Under the pieces are notes generated by a model. It ran no database searches, was not told where the DNA came from, and saw only the letters and a program-made list of their open reading frames with translations. The position numbers were made by a program, and so were the translations under genes. This document shows, piece by piece, positions 35,561-49,144 of a stretch of DNA of 64,000 bases. Source of the stretch: Temnopleurus reevesii (Eukaryota > Echinodermata > Echinoidea > Temnopleuroida > Temnopleuridae); NCBI GenBank assembly GCA_036244855.1, contig BQKZ01000455.1, forward strand, positions 41,601 through 105,600, read 5' to 3'. Numbering within the stretch: the first letter of the stretch is position 1; each line of letters begins with the position of its first letter.

Positions 35561-35849
35561 TCTGCCCCAAAGTTTGGAAGTTTTACCGCATAACTTCACA
35601 TGCAATGCATCATCAACATAAAGAACCCCAAACACGGAGCCACACACACAACCGTGCCAAGTGGTGTCTGATAACCCCATGCACATGTGTATGGAAACAC
35701 GCAGCTAGGCCCAACCCCCTTTTCTTATTATGTGTCAGAGTAGCGGACCTGGCTAGCATTATACCATACCAACACACAGAGCCCTGAATAGACCTCATTA
35801 TCATACGGGCAGAGGGATGCATTAGCATAACACCTCACAGCTGTGTGTT

Positions 35850-36403
35850 CACAATACATAGCTTAGCTGGAAACAGGGAAAAAAAGATCAGCTTCTCCAA
35901 ATACAGAAAGGCAGTGTTGCATAACAATGCTGGTTTACCCCAACCCACGGCAGCGGGGGTGTTCCATTATCAGCTGACGGGAGTCAAGAATGAAGGAAGA
36001 AAAATAATTATCCAAAGTAACGTCAAACAGATGGAAACATTCATAAACTCCTCCACCCCCCCCCCCCCCTCATAGCCATGTATCATACACGTGCATATTA
36101 TGCCATGTAAATCAAGAGGAAGTGAACCGGGATTTCATAGCAGCCTTCACGTGAATCTTATACAAGTTTCAAAATGAAATAAATTCATTTTCAGTCAAAG
36201 AGAACATAATTGCCGTGTAGTCACAAACTCAAATTTATAGTCAAAATATCTATCCGGTATTTTGTTATTCTTGACAAATTTGTAATAATTGTAACAGAAA
36301 GAAAATTGTTCAAAATACACAAAAACTTTCCTTTTGTTGTGCTTTCTGTACCATATCAGATGATACACATTTCAAAAAACGGATACAGCCATGCCTTTCT
36401 AAA
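35850..36403. other. Non-coding stretch
   Basis: Contains a C-run at 36055-36070; nothing else recognised. Confidence 0.4.
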
Positions 36404-36510
36404 TAGTAGCGACCTGTCTATAGTGACCACCAGATTTTGCTGAAATCTGTCTACAGAGGTTGACTTCTGTAGTGGCTTCCTTTTCTGTAGACAGGTTTGA
36501 ATGTATTGAT
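36404..36510. repeat. CAAACCTGTCTATA-type repeat
   Basis: GACCTGTCTATAGTGACCACC and the inverted TCTGTAGACAGGTTTGA mark a small inverted-repeat element also seen at 41490-41630. Confidence 0.5.
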
Positions 36511-36930
36511 TACTGCAGGTATCACAGACACATATGAATTCCACAAAGATTGCTAACACAATTAAAGCCATTATTTAACATTGTTTTCATTTAAAAAATT
36601 CTCAACTGCCAGATCCTAGAGGTTATCTGAAAGGTTGATGGTGCATATAAACTAAACTGGGAAAATATTAGGGTTTAAAATCAACGTTTAGTGCTTGAAA
36701 CAAGCGAAAATCTAAAACGTCGCCTCCATAGGCTTTGTACAGGAATTAATGCGTAATCCTGACGCTTGAATTCAATGTACATAGATATCTTGATAGTGCA
36801 TGAATAATTTTCTTTATTTTTGGATCCTCTGTTGATTTTTCATCTATCTGAATATATTTAGATAGGACAGACAGCTTGGTTTGAGAATTTTTTAAATTGT
36901 GCAACTGCAATGTGTGACAATGTCTTTAAA

Positions 36931-37300
36931 GGGGAACTTCACCAAGACATTAATGTGCTCTCAATGGATAGAGAAATATACTATGATCAAACTGTGAAAA
37001 TTTGAGCAAAATCCGACAATCCATTCAAAAGTTATGAATTGTCAAAGTTTTGATTTAAATCCCTCATGGGCTCCTTAAATTGGCAACGTACAGGCACAAA
37101 ATGGCTGCCAACATGGAGAACTCTCCATTCACTTTGTGCACAGGAATTCACATTTTCTTCTTTTTCTCGAAAAGTAGACAATAAATCTACAAAATTCATT
37201 CCCAAATGCATGCATAATCAAAATGTCCATATCATACTTGAAGAGAAAAGTACAATTTTGTCTATTTTTCGAGAAAAAGAAGAAAATGTGAAATTCTGTG
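36931..37300. repeat. GGGGAACTTCACC repeat, left half, with inner palindrome
   Basis: Shares GGGGAACTTCACC, TTTGAGCAAAATCCGACAAT, CATTCAAAAGTTATGAATT and CATGGAGAACTCTCCATTCA blocks with 41752 and 44633. 37150-37295 is itself a palindrome (ACATTTTCTTCTTTTTCTCG / CGAGAAAAAGAAGAAAATGT). Confidence 0.8.
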
Positions 37301-39899
37301 TACGATTCTGTTGCATAATTATCATCGTATTTACGGATTAGTTCTGAAAAAATACAAACGTGACTGGAAAAGGAGATGTTTACTTCATGTAATATGCGGG
37401 GCATGTCGAGTGTACATAACCCTTAAAAAGAAGACTGTACTTTTGATGAACAATTGACGTATGTATTTCTATAATCAAGCGTGGCCGGGCTGACCTTATC
37501 ATTATGGAATCGAGTTACACGTACCTACAGAATAATATCTGCCGGTGTACAAGCCCAACCAGAATGTGGAACTTCTGTCTACCATCCTGGTAAAAAACTG
37601 CCGCTACTATCCATCATTAGGTTCAAACATATCAAAATTACATCTCTTAAATTGTACACACATTCTTAATAACGTGTTTAAACATTTAATTTGGATTTTT
37701 ATGAGAATCATGCCTTTGAATTTAGGATTAAAAAATCATATATTTGTATCATCTTTCGCACTACAAATGAAGCACACATGTATGCATAAGTCACAGAACT
37801 ATCCAAGGAGTAATTGTAGGTTTAATTTTTTTCACTTTCGTGGTAAAGTGGACCAGAAATGATCCCTACAGTTTCCTTACATAATCCGGCACAGTGTTTG
37901 CCTACATGATGAAGCAAAAAAGTTACCTCTGCTCACAAGACATCTCCGGGAAAATGTTTCTTGTGACAGTAATTTGTCATTCAGTAGAATTTTCTGCTGT
38001 ACATAAAATAACATTATGTGCACTACATGTAAATACCTACACACTGTTTTAATTAATTTGAAGGTATTTAAACAAATTTTGGAAGCATTTGTCGCTTTCT
38101 GTACCTCAGAAAGAGAAGCATAATATGTTCATTAATTAGCAAACAGCAAAAAATTTGCCCCATGAAAATATCCCGCTATACGGTATACAAATAATTTTTG
38201 AATGCCTAAAACTTATGTTTCCAAATTATTTCTGAATTCCATAAGTTTCTATTATTCATTGAATTAGTTTCGTTTTGTAAAAATCAATTATCATTATTTT
38301 GATAAACTCATCAAATTTGTTTGATACTATGACATACGGGTATTTGTAATTCATAAATGTTCCACCATGTCAGAATGATGCTCACTACTATAGTAGATAA
38401 ATACTCCTGCATGATTATGCCACCGAGTTATACCCTAACAGATTAATATGACATTGAAATCTACAATGGTATGGCAATTTAAGAAAAAAAACAAGAGCTG
38501 AGAATGTATGCAAATATGCATGACTTATAATCCGGAAAGGCAAGTTAAAAACTGGGTCTGCACAAGAAAAATCTTGTATTGATTAATAGCAGAAAAGATC
38601 ATGCATGCAGAATAAAAAATGTTTGAAGCAAATCGAACCATAAATAAGAATTAGATGAATATTTCATCATTAAAACTCAACAGTTGTATGTCATGCCAAT
38701 TGGTAGCGTTGTGTCATGTGATATGATGTATATCATGCACCCCTCGACAAGCAGTTTATCATATCTTATTAATCCCCCCTTTTTCAATGTTCAACACAAA
38801 AAGAAAATTTGTTTTAGACAATGAGCACTAATGAATTAAAACGTTCTTATTTGTGCAGTCATCTCACTACATGACATAAAATGGTTACACGGAACAGATT
38901 TCAAAGCCTGTTTAACTGTTTAAAAGGTCTAGACCCTGTTCATATGTTCTTTTCATATTAAAAAGTGGCTTCATTAAAACTTGTTTCATAATCTGATTAC
39001 AACAGCCAATTAAAGAATATTTAAATTTGCTATCCTACAAAGTCTAGTTCAAGCAAAGTGGCCCTGCATGGATGCCGGATCAACTGCATTGCACGCAGTA
39101 TATCAATTTCCGCTGTTGCTTGCGTGTGAGCCACCCCCGTTTGAACTGGATTAGCTTCAAGTTCAGCTAGAAGTACTTCCAGATAGCATCCATTTAATAC
39201 CGGTTAAGAAAATAACTAATGTTCATATTTATATAAACCATTGAACTGGTTTGCAGGCATGAAAAACTTTATCATGAGGTTGATTTCGAGATTTGTTTAA
39301 AGGGGAAATATAAAGCTCCTTTCATGACCATAACCGGCATTCACACGTACTATAAAACTGATTTCGATAGGGGTGGGGAATTAATGCTGAAGACACATAC
39401 AGGCTCTTGGGATTGCTTTCAAGACAAATTTTAGCATTCACATTACACATTAAACTGGTGTCCACAAAACTAGTTTAACAATGAAGATGAGACCGGGGTT
39501 TGGGACCAAGTCTACACGAAGAAGTCTAGCAGCAAATAATATTGAATTTCTTCATTATTCATGAAATTAATATTTACATACATGTATTCATAATTAATCA
39601 TTATGTGACTTATGTATCACCTCAAGGTTATTTGAGATTAAAACAAAGTAAACCCGATCCAGTATGAGAATTTTGTTTGTTTTGTTAAAGAAAAAAAGTC
39701 AATCATTTTGCAAAATACTACATATATATATGAAATATTCTCAGTGCAACATATCCACGCATATGCATAACAATTTCTTAATGAAAGAATTGTGAAAGTA
39801 GCTCATTTGTACTTCTTTCATGCTTAATTCCTTTCAAAACTCCATTATATTGAAAATGCCTATTATTTTATAAAAATTAAAATTCATTGAGGACGTTCT
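37301..39899. other. Non-coding stretch
   Basis: AT-rich unique sequence; no exon, RNA gene or repeat family identified. Confidence 0.4.
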
Positions 39900-40370
39900 A
39901 CAATATGTATACACGTTAACGATGTCAAGTGTTCACGTGTCACAGATATTCATGCTGAAAAGGGCATCTTTAACTTTTAGCACGCCGGAATCAACCCTCC
40001 GACAACAAACCCGCAGCTCCCCCTCAACCGAAGTGGAATCGCCTCACGGTGTAACTCCACTCCAGACTTGTCATGAGAGAGACGCATGCTCGTTAGACTG
40101 GCAGAGACAGCTAGCCAATGAGGCGAAGCCTAGACGTGCCGTGACCTACACTCACTGCACAATTTCCCCATACGTTACTGCACACAACCAGGCACGGCTA
40201 TGTTTCCCATTATACTGTGTACAGTGCAAGCCTGTCTGCCCTGCATTCAAACCACACCATGCAAACAGGAAGACAGTGCCGTGTGAGGCCAACTGGAAAT
40301 ATTTGCTGACGGTTATCGAAGGGGCAAAAAAGTCATGCAAGTTAAACTTGGTGTCGTATTCATGAAGTTT
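39900..40370. other. GC-richer island with an open frame of 147 codons (doubtful)
   Basis: About 47-50 % G+C by eye against an AT-rich background, with CCAAT-like AGCCAATGAGG at 40111. The plus-strand open frame 39922-40365 is not domain-bearing; its length is explained by the GC content. Regulatory DNA or an old CpG-rich element is more likely than a gene. Confidence 0.25.
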
Positions 40371-41489
40371 ATATTCACGTACAAGTACATGTACGGTATA
40401 GAGAATTACTGTGAATGACTTCCTACGTGTTAAACATCGCTACTATATCCTCAGATAAACAATTTTTTTTAATTATTACGTGGCAAGATTATATTTAGCC
40501 AAAATTTAAAACTTGGTGCCAGTGAATCTTTTGAATAGACAGCAAATTGGGATTTGATTTTACTGATTCTTTATTTTGCTAAAGATTAAAAACTTTATCA
40601 CAAAACCAAAACGAGGAGACTTGAAAAATGTTCAAAATGTTCTATTTTATTATTGTCTATTTCTAAATAATTGTTTGTCTCCCTTCCCCCCCCCCCGACT
40701 TTCCCTTTTCTGATTTGAGCATAAGACATTCAGCATTAAACAAAATCCTATTTATTATACCCAACAAATAAAAATAGATCAATCAACTTGATGGATCGAA
40801 GTCATTTCCCAATGATTTCAAATTAATACGATACAAAACACATTGCACACAAAACAGTTAAAGTGTTCCATTTTAACACTATTCAGCTCCAAACAATAGG
40901 ATTGTTAATACAGATATAAACCCCGGAATAAGATAGTTGTGAATTTGACCAAGTATGCCCTCATTTCCCTCTCAAAGAATGAATTGAACATTCTTTACTT
41001 TTTAATAGAAGTACATGTACATGTATGCTCTCACCGGAACTGCATAAAAAGCATGTATTCTAATGAAAACACAAACGCAGGTACAACTCTATCAAGTGTA
41101 CACAATATTTGCAATTTTCACATTTCAACATAGTCTACCAAAGTCCCAATGAATAGCCGTTTTAATATCAGCAATATTAATAATCATAACAAAATTACAA
41201 CTTTTCTAAATTCAATGAATGACAGACAACCGCCTTTACAGCTCGTTGCAAAGATCTCTCGATCATTAAAAGTACAGAGCAATATTTAGGTAAAAAATGC
41301 ATTTTGAAAAGACCTTGACCTTTCTCAATAAAGGAGATGCATGATTCTACAACTTCATTCTACTCAGGCAGTAAACAGTGCCAGCATTACGAGGTCAACG
41401 AACGAAAGTACAATTCTAGAAAACAGACCCGGTTTCACAAACGTCTTTGCTCCTTTCAATTCCATTGTGCGATCAGTTATCAATCTTAT
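40371..41489. other. Non-coding stretch
   Basis: A C-run at 40686-40698 and otherwise AT-rich sequence; nothing recognised. Confidence 0.4.
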
Positions 41490-41630
41490 ACAGTCAAACC
41501 TGTCTATATTGGCCATCCAAGGGAAACAGAAAATGTGGACACTGCAGACAGCCAGGTGAACTTTATAGACAGGTACACATGTTTCATCTTGATGAAATCA
41601 GTCTAGGTGGCCACTATAGACAGGTGGCAG
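41490..41630. repeat. CAGTCAAACCTGTCTATA repeat
   Basis: Starts CAGTCAAACCTGTCTATATT and has the inverted CACTATAGACAGGTG near its right end. It is related to 36404-36510 and is probably a DNA-transposon derivative. Confidence 0.5.
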
Positions 41631-41751
41631 CTAACACTCGACAAAAGACCCCCTCCCCAACCATTCGGTAGATCTGTTAAAAATAAACGTTTCCTGATGA
41701 TTCAATCATACCACTGTTTTGAATGTGCAAAAAATGATGATTTAAAGGGGA

Positions 41752-42334
41752 ACTACACTCAGATATTAAATTGCTATCATTAAATGAAGAAAAATAAGAT
41801 GAACAAACAGTGAAAATTTGAGCAAAATCGGATAATCCATTCAAAAGTTATGAATTTTCAAAGTTTTGACTTACACCCCTCATGGGCTCCTTAAATTGGC
41901 AAACGAACAGGCAAAAAATGGCTGCCAACATGGAGAACTCTCCATTCACTTTGTACACAAAATTTCACATTTTCCTCTTTTTCCCGAAAAGTAGACAAAA
42001 GTTTTTTCAGTTAAATATATTATAGCCACATCAATTCTGCAAGCATTCCAGAAAGATCGGTGTTGATTCCTCATTTCAAATATGATATTGATCCATTTTC
42101 AATAAATTTATATACAAAGTGAATGAGGAGTTCTCCATGTATGACATCACAGATTATGCTAATTGGCTATACGTTGCCAATTCTAGGATGCCCAGCACAG
42201 GTGGAAATTATAACTTTGAAAATTCATAACTTTTGAATGGATTATCCGATTTTGCTCAAATTTTCAGTTTGTTCATCTGATTTTTCTTCATTTACTGACC
42301 GTACATTATTGTCTGGGTGAAATTCCCCTTTAAA
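41752..42334. mobile_element. Complete GGGGAACTNCACC inverted-repeat element
   Basis: AAAGGGGAACTACACTCAG at the left pairs with the inverted CTGGGTGAAATTCCCCTTT at the right. The arms stay complementary for roughly 200 bp (GCAAAATCGGATAATCCATT / AATGGATTATCCGATTTTGC). No coding capacity, so it is non-autonomous. Confidence 0.8.
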
Positions 42335-44190
42335 ATAGAAATATGAATGTGTAAGTAATTATAACCAAAGAGCTTTATATTTTCTTAGAGCGTTCACTAC
42401 GCATTGATGCACGCGCAAAGTGGCTGTGATAGTTTTGACACGCGCGGCACCATCTTAATCCGGTGATGAACTCGCATGTACCTGCATTTGCTAATACGTA
42501 CGTGGGAGGGGGCTCATTTGAATATTTCAGGGGCTTTTTTACACCCTTTCCGAAAACATTTAGAACTTAAACCTCATAGTTACGAAATATCTATCAAAAG
42601 AGCATTTTTATGACAAATTTCGACCTATTTGGACAAACGTGTTCATTTTAGGGGGGCCAGGGCCCCTTTCATTCATTTATTTTTCATTTTAGAGGATTAT
42701 CAGCCAATTTCCCAACCATTGTGGACTCTTAGCTTTTATAAACGGTTATTGCACATGCATATGGGCAATTACTGGAAAATTGGGATCAATGGGGCAAGAA
42801 AATGGATTTTCCCAAAAATTTGGGAGGGGGCTCCTTTTAAAATGATTGATGTGCGCTTTAACCCTTTCTGCATTTTTTTAGTGTCAAAATGTATTATTTT
42901 GTGGAATGTTAATCCACATAAGTCTCTAATGGCAACTCATTTTACATATACTTTTAAATTAATAATATTAATTATATTAAATTAATATATTTTTAAAATT
43001 AATCTCAGGGGTGCCAAGCCCTTTTCAGCTATCACGGGATGTTAGCTGTTTATAATTATGTTTAATATACACATACATGTATATGGCAAATGTTTATCAA
43101 ATCTTAGTCCATTGGTCGAGAGAATTCAGATTTTCACCTTTCTTTTGTACATGTATTTCCGTAAATACAAGACTGTCAATTTTCAAGTCTATGGGATCAA
43201 CCCCTTAACAGACCTCCTGTGACATATTTTAATCCATTATTAAGCTGAAAGGACAGAATTTAGGGACGAAAAGACCCTTTTTTTCTTATTTTTTCTAATT
43301 ATCGTGTTTTTTTGTTGGAGGGGGCGTCAGCCATGTATTAAGCTACTGTTGACTGTCATCTATTGTATACGTTTACTATACGTCCACTTGGAACATTTTC
43401 TGGCAAGCAATATGCTCTATTCCCACGATGGTCTGAAAAAAAAACCTATCAACCATCCGTCGAGGGGGGTTTAGGGGCGCCTGCCCTTTAGAAACAGGCT
43501 GGCAACAAAATATTTGTTCACGGACCGGGCATTGCGATATGTTAGAGGTAAAACATTGAAGGACTGATGGGGTAAGTCGAGGTGTTGGAAGTTTCTAGAC
43601 TAAGAAAACGGTGATTTCTCGAGCTCTTCCCATTGCATAGCACTACTAATCCGGGGAAAATGCATGTTTCTTCACCGGATTATGGCCGCGGACAGCCCTT
43701 TCGACTTGTCTCATCAATTTGGGGGCGCACCATCTAGTGTGAATATATAAAGCTCTTTGAGTATATCTTAAAAAGTACAATTTAGTGTTTTTCATTGTGA
43801 ACGAAAGACATAATTCCTAAACGCTGGTCAGGTACACAAGCGGGCCTGAATCATCAGTAGTGCCATGTACAAAACTCCCAGGTTAAGAGCAAAACTGTAC
43901 CAAATTGGAAAAAAGAATACAAAATTGATTCAATCTGATTCCAGTTTTGCATTTCAAACTACAACCATGCTACTAAATTACGTGAGTTACAAAAGACAGG
44001 TGAACAAGGACTTTACCATCATGACCATTTGCACTCTGCATTCAGGACTAATAACATCTTCTCACGCACAAAAAAAAAATCCTTGGTCTCCTATTAACAA
44101 TCGGGATAAATTGCAATTTAGCCCTACCATCAGTACTGGACTATTAAGGACCATGATCATGACATCACTGTTTATGTCATTGTGACTTTA
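42335..44190. other. Non-coding stretch
   Basis: AT-rich. 42960-42995 is a pure AT block. The plus-strand 118-codon frame (42629-42985) has no recognisable domain. Confidence 0.4.
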
Positions 44191-44361
44191 CGGGGTGTTG
44201 TTCAAAATCAACTGCAGCTTTGCAAATTGTAACGCGCATTTTCATTCACGCACAGTATGCGCATTTAACAAGCCGCGGATGTACATGTAACAATGATTTT
44301 GATTGGCACGTTTCAATCAACTGCAACTTGCGATCAATTCCAAATTTTGAACAACACCATC
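44191..44361 (+). mobile_element. GGGGTGTTG-family MITE
   Basis: Starts CGGGGTGTTGTTCAAAATC after TTA and ends ATTTTGAACAACACCATC before TTA. It keeps the CAATGATTTTGATTGGCACG core. Confidence 0.78.
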
Positions 44362-44632
44362 TTATTCTGTGTTGCATGCATCAAATCCCGGAGATTCCGC
44401 AGAAATGCCAAAGTTGCCAAATATTAGTCTTGACCAAAATAACTCATGTTTGGGCTATAGAGATTCTCTGTAGGGATAATAAATTGTAACATTGCACAGC
44501 CCAATCTAAAATCGTGAAAAGTCAAAATTGCGACGAGTCATTCTTTGGTTCATATTTGAGTCATGTTCTATAGTTATGCTCGGGAAGGATTCAAAGAGAC
44601 ATGTGCACATATCAATGGGTGCTTAAAGGGGA

Positions 44633-44950
44633 ACTTCACCCAGAGATTGATGCACTCTCAGTGGATGAAGAAAAATACAATGATCAAGCTGCACATGAAA
44701 ATTTGAGCAAAATCCAACAATCCATTCAGATGTTATGAATTTTCAAAGTTTTGATTTAAACCTCTCATGGGTTCCTTACATTGGCAACGTACAGGCACAA
44801 AAAGGCTGCAAACATGGAGAAATCTCCATTCACTTTGTACACAGAATTTCACATTTTCTTCTTTTTCTAGAAAAGTAGACAATAATCAACAAAATTCATT
44901 CCGAATGCATGCAGAATCAAAATGTCCATATTATACAATTTTGTCTTTGG
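44633..44950. repeat. GGGGAACTTCACC repeat, left half
   Basis: Truncated copy of the element at 41752-42334. It is followed at 44950 by another dispersed repeat. Confidence 0.75.
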
Positions 44951-44951
44951 A

Positions 44952-45235
44952 AGTAGAAAATAGAGCAATAAAAGTTTATTATTGTCCTTCATTTGCTCAC
45001 CAACGAGCAGTGCTTGCCTTTAAATGTGTTCCAAAAACTACTGCAGTTTGCAAGACATTGTCGGAAACTGTTTCTCACAGATAATTTTTGTACTAATTTC
45101 TGCTAAAAATATCTCAATAATCTTCAGAATATTCTCCATCAAGTGATCCCAGATTCTGTGATTAAATGATAGTTTTTATTGTTTCATATTCGCTCAGAAC
45201 TAAGGTGCATGCCTTTATAGAGTTCCATCAAACTA
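44952..45235. repeat. Dispersed repeat, copy 1
   Basis: Shares GCAATAAAAGTT, GCCTTTAAATGTGTTCCAAA, CTTCAGAATATTCTCC and ATGCCTTTATAGA-type blocks in the same order with 47398-47685. Family unknown. Confidence 0.75.
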
Positions 45236-46460
45236 GGAAAACTACCCATAATGCTCCCTGATATGATTAACCGTAAAGGCACATCTTGTCCGGCTTTTTC
45301 GTGAGGTTCATGGGGTGACTTCCAGTACAGTGTTGAATGCTAGTATTGGTGTTGCAGCAAAACCAACGCCAAACTTGAAGTCTGTCGGTGTTGGGGTCGA
45401 CCTCGCAAGATTCTAACAATTTCTGTACTGGTCAGTGTCTGGCCCCTTAAGCAGTTTTGCTCTTTCACAACCACAAAATCTAATATTTCAAGTTTATTTT
45501 ATGGTTATTATTAAGCAGAAATTCTGGGCTTTTAATTGATGTGCATAACCTAATGAAGTGCGCCCGTATATATTTGCAGAGCGATCGTTGATCCAAAATC
45601 GACATGGGGCAGGAGTACCAGGCACCCTGCATGCCCTGCCTAGTAATTTGAGTCTCAATAGGGATTGTGTTGAAGCGTACTGTGCGCTCATTAACTTTAG
45701 TGCACGCCAAACCATAGACAAACGACATGAAGCTTGGGTGCCGGTAACACCTGCTGGGCCAGTTACGGTACCGAAGCAAATACGGTAATTAGTGTTGAAT
45801 GTCGTCTGCTGAACAAAGGATCACGGTCAGTGTTGACGATTTACGTGCAATTTTCCCGTTCTTCCACAACAACCCCAGGGGATTGGAAAATTGAGACAGA
45901 AAATTCGGTATTGGTGTTGAAATCATTGCACTTGTTCTCTACTCACAGAACAGGAGCAGTTTCGCTACAACTCATGACATATCAGCGGTTAAAATTCACT
46001 TTAACGTTAGTTGTTACAGTGAAATTTGGGCAGACCCGGAGAATAGCGACTAGATTGAGTGCGCGCGCCATGTAAAAATTGTTAACATCGGTGGCAGAAA
46101 TAAAAAAATACACACAGGTAACCATCCATAAAACAAGTCCAAATGCAACTTTTTCTTACATTCTATAAACACAATAATGGTTTTAAATGTTATTTTCTTT
46201 CCCCTCCTTCCATATTTCATGAAATTTTTTGAAAATTCAATCGATTTTGGTGTTAAAAAGTGTAAATTTGAGCAAACTTTACAAATGCTTGTTTGTCGAA
46301 TCTGGTGCAAAAATCATCGCTGACGCACTACCGCACGCTTCCATAGGATTGTACACAAATTGAAACATCACTCACATCTGGTCACTAGTTAGGCTATTCT
46401 TCGGGTTTGCCGATATTTGCGTATAAAAACTAAACTAGATGAATCCTCGACCACGCACGG
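45236..46460. other. Non-coding stretch
   Basis: No exon recognised; open frames of 75-113 codons on both strands lack domains. Confidence 0.4.
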
Positions 46461-46465
46461 TAAAA

Positions 46466-47070
46466 ATTTATGCCTCCGCCATCACGCAATCAGAAAGGTA
46501 TGTACGGCATGTTCCATGCCATCAGAAATCAAATACATTTTACAAATTTTGGGCACTGCCACCTTTGACCTCATTAACCCAAAATCTCATCAGTTCTTCC
46601 TCACATGGTTATACATACTTGAGCCAAGTTTGGTCAAAATCTGTAGAGAAGTTCTGAACTTATTGCAGTAACAAGCTATTTTGGGTGATTTTTTACAAGT
46701 TTTTTGACCATGTGACCTTTGACCTTTGACCCACTGAACCCAAAATCTAATCAGTTCATCCTCACATGGTTATACATACTTGAGCCAAGTTTGGTCAAAA
46801 TCTGTAGAGAAGTTCTGAACTTATTGCAGTAACAAGCTATTTTGGGTGATTTTTTACAAGTTTTTTGGCCCTGTGACCTTTGACCTTTGACCCACCGACC
46901 CCAAAATCTAATCAGTTCATCCTCACATGGTTATACATACTTGAGCCAAGTTTGGTCAAAATCCGTCCAGCAGTTCTGAACTTATCGCGGTAACAAGGTC
47001 TGCACGGACGCAAGGACAACCCGAAAACATAATGCCTCCGGCACCACCTTACGGTGGCGGAGGCATAAAA
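46466..47070. mobile_element. TATGCCTCCGCC-ended element with three internal ~170-bp tandem units
   Basis: The terminus TTATGCCTCCGCCATC (46469) is mirrored by GTGGCGGAGGCATAAAA (to about 47070). Three internal units (about 46556, 46713 and 46874 onward) repeat the block AATCTNATCAGTTCNTCCTC ... GAGCCAAGTTTGGTCAAAAT ... CTATTTTGGGTGATT. Two units carry the 20-bp TGACCTTTGACCTTTGACCC (46713-46732 and 46874-46893). Confidence 0.8.
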
Positions 47071-47397
47071 AGTAAGTAAAAACCACATTCTCAATCTTGG
47101 CCTTGGAAGGCAATATTTTTACTTCTGGATTTTAACAATTATTATGGTCCGCTCATATAAAGGCACGCGTAATAAAAAGGCATGCATTCAAAATGCGCGT
47201 TTTATCTATGGCAAATACGCGCTAGAAAAACTCTGAGGCTTGTCTATGCATGGGACTAAGGAAGCCTTTGCAAACGTAATTTTTTGCTAATGCAGTCAAG
47301 AATTGGGCACAAAATCGTTAGTTTTCTTTAATACCAATGATTTTTTACTATTTCATATTAATCTCGAGAATTTTTATGACATTAGGAAGTCGAAAAT

Positions 47398-47685
47398 ATA
47401 GCAATAAAAGTTGATAATTATCGTTTATTTAATCGGCAAAAGAGCAGTGCGTGCCTTTAAATGTGTTCCAAAAACTAATACAGTTTGAAAGACGTTGCCG
47501 GAAACTGTTCCTCGGACGTAGACGATTTTTGTGATTTTTTCTGTTCAATATTTATATCTCCATAATCTTCAGAATATTCTCCTTCGAGTGATACCAAATT
47601 CAGTGATTGAATGATATATTTTACAGTGTGATATTTGCTCAGAAATAAGATGCGTGCCTTTATAGATTTCCATCATACACAATGT
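47398..47685. repeat. Dispersed repeat, copy 2
   Basis: Counterpart of 44952-45235, same order and orientation, with moderate divergence. Confidence 0.75.
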
Positions 47686-47759
47686 GGGTGGTTTGGAAAA
47701 CCCGGCCATCTCGTGAAATAAGCCACCTCTCTAGACTCCCGCGCACGTCTGTTTTGTGT

Positions 47760-48490
47760 ATGATGGGGTCACATTAATTCGTATCCTTTTTCTAGAGCAT
47801 TTTTGGACTGTGGTACTTAGCACAATATATCTCCTAAAATACAAAATTATTTTTTTAAATCTTGGCACGAAATGAAACTAGATATTTCAGGCTTCAAATA
47901 TTTCCAAAAATAAAATTAATCCACGAAAGAATCAGGGAGATATCGCGATATCAAAATTCGATTGACGAAACGATCGCATCGCTCCATGCTGGAAAATGGC
48001 GAGAATTGTCAACAAATTGTGTCATATTAATTCGTAGGCCCCGTTTTGAACAAGATTTACCATAAAATTGCTTCCATCTAAGATGCAAAATTTACAGTAG
48101 CTTGACCACAAAATATCAAGGAATCGAATGGTACATCTGCTTACTTACAAATTTGATGATTTCTGTCTGAAAATAGGAAGGTTTCACTTCAGTGTTGCGA
48201 GACCCGTGTTTTTCTGCAAATTTAAGCAAATCTGCCGATCTTTTTGGCAATATTTTCATTGTTTTGGGTCCTTTTGCTAAGAAAATTTCCAATTTAGGCA
48301 AATAAACAACGCTCTTTACGATGGTGATGTCAGATTTGCAATATTTCATCGATTTTGTAGAGATTCATAAGATGTACGAATTAATATCTTGTAAAGCGCC
48401 TAGAAGCATTGGCATATGGCGCTATACAAATGTGGCTTATTATTATTATTATTATTAATATGATGCGCGAATTAACGTGACAGCACCATA
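47760..48490. mobile_element. Candidate DNA element with AATTCGT-type inverted ends
   Basis: TGTATGATGGGGTCACATTAATTCGTA at about 47757 is mirrored by CGCGAATTAACGTGACAGC(ACCATACA) at about 48470-48492. Internal ACATTAATTCGT-like motifs recur at 48023 and, inverted, at 48375. No transposase frame. A SINE tail fragment lies inside at 48390-48460. Confidence 0.5.
48390..48460 (+). repeat. SINE tail fragment with (ATT)n
   Basis: GTAAAGCGCCTAGAAGC..GGCGCTATACAAAT..(TTA)n resembles the 3' end of tRNA-derived SINEs such as 56331-56640. Confidence 0.55.
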
Positions 48491-49144
48491 CAAAGTCTAT
48501 GGAGATTCAATGAATCCACCAAAGGCACCATCGCTGACTAAATGAACGCAAGTCTATGGAAGGGTGGACTATTTCACGAGAATGCCGAAAACCCATTAAT
48601 TAGACAGTCATTAGAGAATTTTGGACTGAAAATTTTTTTAATTATGTTATCGGCGTCAACTCAACCAAGCTTTTCGCGAGACATTCGTGAGAGAGATTTT
48701 TCATGTCACTAGCCTAGGCTGGTGTTGAGGAATCGATACATTGATCGTATTACTTCTGAAATCGGAACTTGGTTTTGGAACTCGGTTCAGACACAGGCCG
48801 TTTTGCTCTCTCAACACCAACACCAAACTTGAATTGAAGTCACCCGGTCCCAAGCCATAGGTTGGGGCCTGACCAAATCTAGCCCGCGACCGCCGGCCTG
48901 GGTTAGGTTCCCTTTCTCGCTTCACTCCAGCTAAAATTTTACAAACACTTTCGCTTGAAATACAAAGGAATAATAAAATCATATGCTCACCAAAACATAC
49001 AAAGGACTATTAAACCTGTACAAAACTTACATGCATAATCCAAGGATGTCATGTCAATCAGATTTCAAAGAAAAAGCTTGTAAATCACGTCCAGAACTTT
49101 CCTCGAATCGCACGATAACAAATTCTTGATTTCTTGTTTTTACC

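Noticed and set aside
39922..40365. 147-codon plus-strand frame
   Set aside because: Length is explained by locally higher GC; no domain, and a 62-codon antisense frame is equally open.
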